DNA from: GCA-2687515 sp046582475
GTDB lineage: Bacteria > Pseudomonadota > Alphaproteobacteria > Rhodospirillales > UBA2165
Reading direction: 5' to 3'
Assembly (NCBI GenBank): GCA_046582475.1
Contig: JAYGEH010000044.1
Location: 1 to 10,016, forward strand
Length of the DNA: 10,016 nt
Below the pieces are notes generated by a model. It worked only from the letters and a program-made list of their open reading frames with translations, did not search any database and had not been told where the DNA came from. Positions 6,987 through 10,016 of this stretch are shown one piece after another. Every line of letters begins with the position of its first letter. Position 1 is the stretch's first letter. Position numbers and translations under genes: made by a program.

Positions 6987-7811
6987 TTATCCTAATTCCG
7001 GTCCCGCCATAGCGAACATTTTTGAAAGATCGCCAAAATGTTCTGCCCTGCCCTTGCCCATGCGCAGAAACGGACGTTGCGCTTCGAACCCATATTCCTT
7101 TAGCCGGGCGACAAATTCTTCTTGGTGATCAGCCGCATCGATAAATAGCCGTCCCTGCAGATTGGACAAGGCGTGATCGAGCATGGCCAAGGCGCTTTCC
7201 GGATTGTCCGCATAGATCGGCCCGATTTGGCTGGCTATTCTGCCATCACGACCGAGGAGATAGCCGTTGTTCACGCAAGAAAAGCCGGCGCTGCGCTCAA
7301 TCAGGCTATTAAGAATAACGCGCCGTTCGCCGCCAAAAATGTTAGAATCATAGAGATAGACCCGTTCTGGATCGATGTTGCTGTTGTTCAATGCAGTCCC
7401 GACTTCAATCCCTTCATGCTGCCATCGCGTAATCCCGAAATGCGGTTCAAATCCGAGGGGGCGATAAACATTTTGACCGTCGGCAGTGGCGTCCAGCACA
7501 GGAATTAGCCCGGCGCCTTCCAGTTTTTCGATGCAGGTTTTAAGCAGCCGGGTCGCCAGGCCCATCTTCCGCCATTCCGCCGTCACCAAAACCATGCTCA
7601 CCCAGCCAAATTGATCGCCATGGGGCAACGTTAGCGCGCTGGCGACAAGCCGGCCATCAGGCGCGACCATGCCAATGGCCGTCCCTGCCGCCATCATCAT
7701 CCGCCAATCGGCCTCGACCTGGTTCCAATGCGCCTCTTTCGACAGCAGTAGTGCACCAGCCAGGTGACGCGCATCCAGTTCGATGACGGACAAGTGCTCA
7801 GTAGGCGCCAT
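6987..7811 (-). CDS. GNAT family N-acetyltransferase with YitH/HolE-type C-terminal domain
   Basis: This protein (274 residues from the preferred start) combines a GNAT acetyltransferase domain with a second domain. The acetyl-CoA pyrophosphate loop is seen in VLVTAEWRKMGLATRLL (75-91; Arg81, Gly84, Ala86), followed by NVYRPLGFEPH (114-124), a typical GNAT strand. The C-terminal part (about 145-260) resembles the YitH/HolE-type domain (Acetyltransf_18) that often follows this GNAT type. The ATG at 7811 is preferred because GAGG lies 7 bases upstream and the overlap with the epimerase gene is only 14 bp. An in-frame ATG at 7850 would add 13 residues but has poorer spacing. Its place between an epimerase and a lyase suggests acetylation of a sugar-derived or amino intermediate, or detoxification. 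The acceptor is unknown. Confidence 0.87.
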   Translation of the reverse strand: MAPTEHLSVIELDARHLAGALLLSKEAHWNQVEADWRMMMAAGTAIGMVAPDGRLVASALTLPHGDQFGWVSMVLVTAEWRKMGLATRLLKTCIEKLEGAGLIPVLDATADGQNVYRPLGFEPHFGITRWQHEGIEVGTALNNSNIDPERVYLYDSNIFGGERRVILNSLIERSAGFSCVNNGYLLGRDGRIASQIGPIYADNPESALAMLDHALSNLQGRLFIDAADHQEEFVARLKEYGFEAQRPFLRMGKGRAEHFGDLSKMFAMAGPELG

Positions 7812-8841
7812 CGCGTGCCTCGAAATGGGTTGGCTTGTCGAGACTGACATTGCCCTTGGAAACCCAGTCCGCCACCCAATCGATCATCTTGTCCATCGGC
7901 ACAAGGGGTTGACCAAAGAGAGCCTGCGCCTTGTCGGTATTGGCTAACCACGCCGTTTCCGCTTCCTCGCCCGTAACAACGGGCGTTTTGCCGAGCCGGT
8001 TGCCGAATTCCTCGGCCAGCCAGCGAATTGACGTGACAGCGGAACCGCTGACGTTGAGTGGCCAAGCCGGCGTTTCGCAATGACCCAAGGCGCGCAGCGC
8101 CTGTGCATTGGCGTCGCCCTGCCAGATCACATTGGCGTGGCCCATGGTGACATCGAGCGGCTCTTCGCTAAAAACCGCATTGGCCACATCGAACAACACG
8201 CCATAACGCATATCAATGGCGTAACTCAACCGGATGATGCAGCCGGGCGTATCGAACTGTTTGGAAAAATGCTGGAACATGCGTTCACGTCCGATACAGG
8301 ATTGAGCATACTCGCCCGGTGGATTTGGCGGCATATCCTCTGTCGGCCCGCCGGATGAAACTGGCGCAAACGGATAGACGCAAATGGTTGAAAAGGAGAT
8401 GATACGGGAGTGGTGAAATGCCTCGGCCACCAACGCCGGGCAATGAACATTCATCGCCCAGGTGAATTCCTCGGAACCAGTGGAGCCGAATTTGCGGCCC
8501 GCCATGAAAACAATATTTTTTGGTTTCGGTAATTTGGCCAGGGCGTCCCGATCCAACAGATCGGCCTTAATCGTTTCGATGTCCCAGGTTTTTAATTTCG
8601 CCGGCAGACTAGGTTCACTGAACCGGGCGACGCCAATGACGTTTTTATCGGGCGCCGCGCGTTTTGCGAGTCGCGCCAGGGTCGGCCCCATTTTACCGCC
8701 GACGCCCAGCACCATGATATCGCCGTCGATTGCTTCTAGATCGTCGATCAGCGCCCGGCTGGGGCGGGTCATAAATTCGTCAAGTGCGTCTTCGTCAACA
8801 AAGGAGTTGGGCAATTCGCTGGGATTTAAAAGGTCTGACAT
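7798..8841 (-). CDS. NAD-dependent epimerase/dehydratase family protein
   Basis: This 347-residue extended-SDR protein has a Rossmann nucleotide-binding motif displaced from the N-terminus, VLGVGGKMG (44-52), after about 40 extra residues. A Ser-rich strand FSTICVY (150-156) and GEYAQSCIGRE (176-186) mark the active-site region. In place of the usual Tyr-x-x-x-Lys it reads Tyr178-x-x-x-Cys182, so the catalytic lysine appears to be absent. From memory, relatives share the YAQSC-GRERMF pattern, so this is probably a subfamily trait and not damage. The C-terminus GKPTHFE-type motif (DKPTHFEARDG, 335-345) is also familiar from that subfamily. An AAGGGAG site precedes the ATG at 8841. It is the first gene of the four-gene operon, and a second copy of its start lies inverted at 9993. 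Role: probable oxidoreductase or epimerase on a sugar-type substrate. Confidence 0.88.
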   Translation of the reverse strand: MSDLLNPSELPNSFVDEDALDEFMTRPSRALIDDLEAIDGDIMVLGVGGKMGPTLARLAKRAAPDKNVIGVARFSEPSLPAKLKTWDIETIKADLLDRDALAKLPKPKNIVFMAGRKFGSTGSEEFTWAMNVHCPALVAEAFHHSRIISFSTICVYPFAPVSSGGPTEDMPPNPPGEYAQSCIGRERMFQHFSKQFDTPGCIIRLSYAIDMRYGVLFDVANAVFSEEPLDVTMGHANVIWQGDANAQALRALGHCETPAWPLNVSGSAVTSIRWLAEEFGNRLGKTPVVTGEEAETAWLANTDKAQALFGQPLVPMDKMIDWVADWVSKGNVSLDKPTHFEARDGAY

Positions 8842-8872
8842 TGGGCTCCCTTAAAGTTTCTCAACAAGGTCA

Positions 8873-8903
8873 TTGACAATATCCTCTTCTTCCCAGTCTG
8901 TAA
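8873..8903. promoter_or_regulatory. Candidate divergent promoter region between the epimerase and PHP genes
   Basis: On the plus strand there is a perfect -35 hexamer TTGACA (8873-8878) but no good -10 at the right spacing. On the minus strand TTACAG (8898-8903) and TATTGT (8876-8881) are 16 bases apart and would drive the epimerase operon with a short leader. The minus-strand pair is retained in the right arm as TTACAT and TATTGT. The 138-bp gap must hold the promoters of two divergent genes, but neither is convincing from the hexamers alone. Confidence 0.33.
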
Positions 8904-8914
8904 CCAGACAGTTA
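8901..8914. promoter_or_regulatory. Degenerate TetR-type operator upstream of the epimerase operon
   Basis: TAACCAGACAGTTA keeps the TAAC-N6-GTTA frame of the operator core before tetR (TAACTATTTAGTTA), with a changed centre and different flanks. It overlaps the candidate -35 of the epimerase operon. The same site also reads as a second palindrome, GTCTG-TAAC-CAGAC (8896-8909). Eight defined bases are few, so the match counts mainly because of its promoter position and its conservation in the other repeat arm. Confidence 0.5.
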
Positions 8915-8979
8915 TTTAGGAAAGAAAAAAATGCAAAAAATCCGCCAATCGTCTACAACAGGGATGAAATAAGTATCCA

Positions 8980-9888
8980 ATGACGGATAGCGCCCAAATA
9001 TTGTTTGGTGATATTCACAATCATAATGCCTATGGCTACGGCATTGGATCGTTGGAACGCAGCATCGATATTGCCCAGTCCCATCTCGATTTTTTTGCTT
9101 TCACCGGCCATTCCAGCTGGCACGACATGGAGGAAATGGAAGGCGGGCGGGAACAGCATTGGCTCAAGGGTTTCGACAAACTCAAGAGCGGCTGGCCCGA
9201 TGTGCAAAATCTGATCGCCGACGCCAACAAAGACGATGAATTCTCGACTTTCCTCGGTTTCGAATGGCATTCCAGCCATTTTGGCGACCAATGCGTGGTG
9301 TTTCCGGATGATCACCAGCCGTTAGCCTATCCCGACCATGTTCAAAAACTGCGCGAATTCTGCGTCGAAAAAAAGGCGCTGATGATCCCCCATCACCTGG
9401 CCTATCCCTCCGGCAGCCGCGGCGTCAATTGGGACGAGTTCGATGAATGCTGCACGCCGGTGGTCGAGATTTTTTCGGAACACGGTAATTCGGAAGACGA
9501 CCGGGGCCCCTTTACCTTCTTCAATCATTCGATGGGTCCAAGGGAAACCTCGCAGACGGTAAAGGCGGCCTTGGAAAAAGGGTTGAAGTTCGGCTTTGTC
9601 GCCTCGTCGGACAGCCATAACGGCTTTCCAGGCGCTTATGGGGAAGGACTTTTGGCCGTCCATAGCAGAGGCCAGGATCGAGCGTCGATAATCGACGCCA
9701 TCAACAATCGCCATACCTATGCGCTAACCGGCGATCGCATATTGGTCGATTATTCCGTCGACGGCCGGTTGATGGGCAGCACGATCAACGCCGGGAAAAA
9801 TGTCGAGATTTCTTACGACGTGCGTTGCCCGGATGAATTGGAGGTTGTCGGGATCATCCAAAATGGCGAGATCGTCCATCGCGCCTAG
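8980..9888 (+). CDS. PHP-type metallohydrolase, probably lacking its C-terminal part
   Basis: This 302-residue protein has the metal-binding pattern of the PHP (polymerase and histidinol phosphatase) hydrolase fold. Motifs in order are GDIHNHN (10-16; His13, His15), FAFTGHSSWHD (39-49; His44), FEWHSSHFGDQ (94-104), IPHHLAYP (136-143; His138, His139), VEIFSEHGN (162-170) and SSDSHNGFPGAYGEG (209-223; Asp211, His213). It most resembles the DUF3604/CehA-type branch, which hydrolyses phosphate or other ester bonds. No signal peptide is visible, so it is probably cytoplasmic. The ATG at 8980 has only a distant AGGGATG upstream. The sequence ends at NGEIVHRA with TAG at 9886-9888, the base before the right repeat arm begins. 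From memory, relatives continue for a further domain past this point, so I infer truncation by the rearrangement. All recognisable metal ligands remain. The substrate is unknown; divergence from the epimerase operon suggests the same pathway. Confidence 0.82.
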   Translation: MTDSAQILFGDIHNHNAYGYGIGSLERSIDIAQSHLDFFAFTGHSSWHDMEEMEGGREQHWLKGFDKLKSGWPDVQNLIADANKDDEFSTFLGFEWHSSHFGDQCVVFPDDHQPLAYPDHVQKLREFCVEKKALMIPHHLAYPSGSRGVNWDEFDECCTPVVEIFSEHGNSEDDRGPFTFFNHSMGPRETSQTVKAALEKGLKFGFVASSDSHNGFPGAYGEGLLAVHSRGQDRASIIDAINNRHTYALTGDRILVDYSVDGRLMGSTINAGKNVEISYDVRCPDELEVVGIIQNGEIVHRA

Positions 9889-9919
9889 CCGGATTTTTTG
9901 TATTTTTTTCTTTCCTAAA

Positions 9920-9933
9920 TAACTATATGGTTA
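9920..9933. promoter_or_regulatory. Degenerate TetR-type operator in the right repeat arm
   Basis: TAACTATATGGTTA (reverse complement TAACCATATAGTTA) is the right-arm counterpart of the site at 8901-8914 and lies upstream of the second epimerase gene. Compared with that site the TAAC and GTTA half-site bases are unchanged while the centre differs at two positions. This copy is closer to the tetR operator core, differing from it at two of 14 bases when read on the plus strand. Confidence 0.5.
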
Positions 9934-9992
9934 CATACTGGAAAGAAGAGGATATTGTCAATGAACTTGTTGAGAAACTTTAAGGGTGTCCA

Positions 9993-10016
9993 ATGTCAGA
10001 CCTTTTAAATCCCAGC
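9993..10016 (+). CDS. Start of a second epimerase-like gene (continues beyond window)
   Basis: The last 24 bases encode MSDLLNPS, identical in DNA and protein to the first eight codons of the epimerase at 8841. It is preceded by the same kind of leader, with AAGGG before the ATG. The gene must therefore be a duplicate, at least at its 5' end. Whether the remainder is a full paralogue, a broken copy or the start of a whole duplicated operon lies outside the window. Confidence 0.75.

Larger units (their letters stand above)
8818..8945. repeat. Left arm of a 128-bp inverted repeat
   Basis: This segment matches the reverse complement of 9889-10016 without gaps, with about nine mismatches by my hand alignment (about 93% identity). 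It covers the first eight codons of the epimerase gene (identical in both arms), its ribosome-binding site and its promoter region, including the degenerate operator. The PHP gene lies between the arms. The right arm touches the window edge, so the repeat may be longer on the epimerase-coding side. Confidence 0.93.
9889..10016. repeat. Right arm of the 128-bp inverted repeat
   Basis: This is the reverse complement of 8818-8945 with about nine substitutions and no gaps. It begins at the base after the stop of the PHP gene and reaches the right edge of the window. It carries the start of a second epimerase gene in the opposite orientation to the first. Most mismatches are in the intergenic part; the 24 coding bases are identical. 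Confidence 0.93.

Noticed and set aside
6252..6995. Plus-strand open frame of 247 codons opposite the DHDPS-like gene
   Set aside because: It is a shadow of a gene with intact Tyr and Lys catalytic residues and a strong ribosome-binding site.
9863..9910. Rho-independent terminator after the PHP gene
   Set aside because: T runs are present (9894-9899, 9903-9909) but no convincing GC-rich stem precedes them, and the same T-rich stretch occurs in the left repeat arm upstream of genes.
8818..10016. The PHP segment as a mobile element bounded by terminal inverted repeats
   Set aside because: The arms contain coding starts and promoters of epimerase genes that continue outward, and no transposase or target duplication is present. 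An inverted duplication explains it better.

Overview
The window looks like an accessory catabolic region of an alphaproteobacterium. This is an inference from moderately GC-rich coding sequence, an IS110-type element of a kind common in rhizobia and relatives, and a DUF993 gene, a family I associate mainly with alphaproteobacteria and actinobacteria. No rRNA, tRNA, CRISPR array or phage gene is visible. No gene-free stretch exceeds 300 bases.

Layout from left to right. Positions 1 to about 1010 hold the 5' part of an IS110-family insertion sequence on the minus strand, which runs off the left edge. Positions 1099-8841 hold eight genes, all on the minus strand and therefore transcribed right to left. 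They form two operons separated by a TetR-family regulator gene. The upstream operon (8841 to 5083) encodes an NAD-epimerase-like Rossmann protein, a GNAT acetyltransferase, a dihydrodipicolinate-synthase-like lyase/aldolase and a xylose-isomerase-like TIM barrel. The tetR gene (4980 to 4354) follows. The downstream operon (4255 to 1099) encodes a Gfo/Idh/MocA dehydrogenase, a DUF993 protein (also DHDPS-like) and a second xylose-isomerase-like TIM barrel. Each operon therefore carries the same triad in the same order: NAD(P) oxidoreductase, then DHDPS-superfamily protein, then TIM-barrel isomerase.

A PHP-type metallohydrolase gene (8980-9888) lies on the plus strand, divergent from the upstream operon. 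It is enclosed by a 128-bp imperfect inverted repeat (8818-8945 and 9889-10016). Each arm carries the promoter region and the first eight codons of an epimerase gene, so a second epimerase copy starts at 9993 and leaves the window. The PHP gene stops exactly at the repeat boundary and lacks the C-terminal extension I would expect.

Regulation: a TAAC-N6-GTTA palindrome occurs before tetR (30 bp, nearly perfect), before the Gfo/Idh/MocA operon (19 bp identical to the first) and, in degenerate form, in both arms of the inverted repeat. The simplest reading is one TetR repressor controlling itself and a set of sugar- or sugar-acid-processing operons. The likely chemistry is oxidation of a sugar-like substrate, isomerisation or elimination by the TIM barrels, and carbon-carbon cleavage by the DHDPS-like enzymes. 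The substrate cannot be read from the sequence, and no transporter lies in the window.
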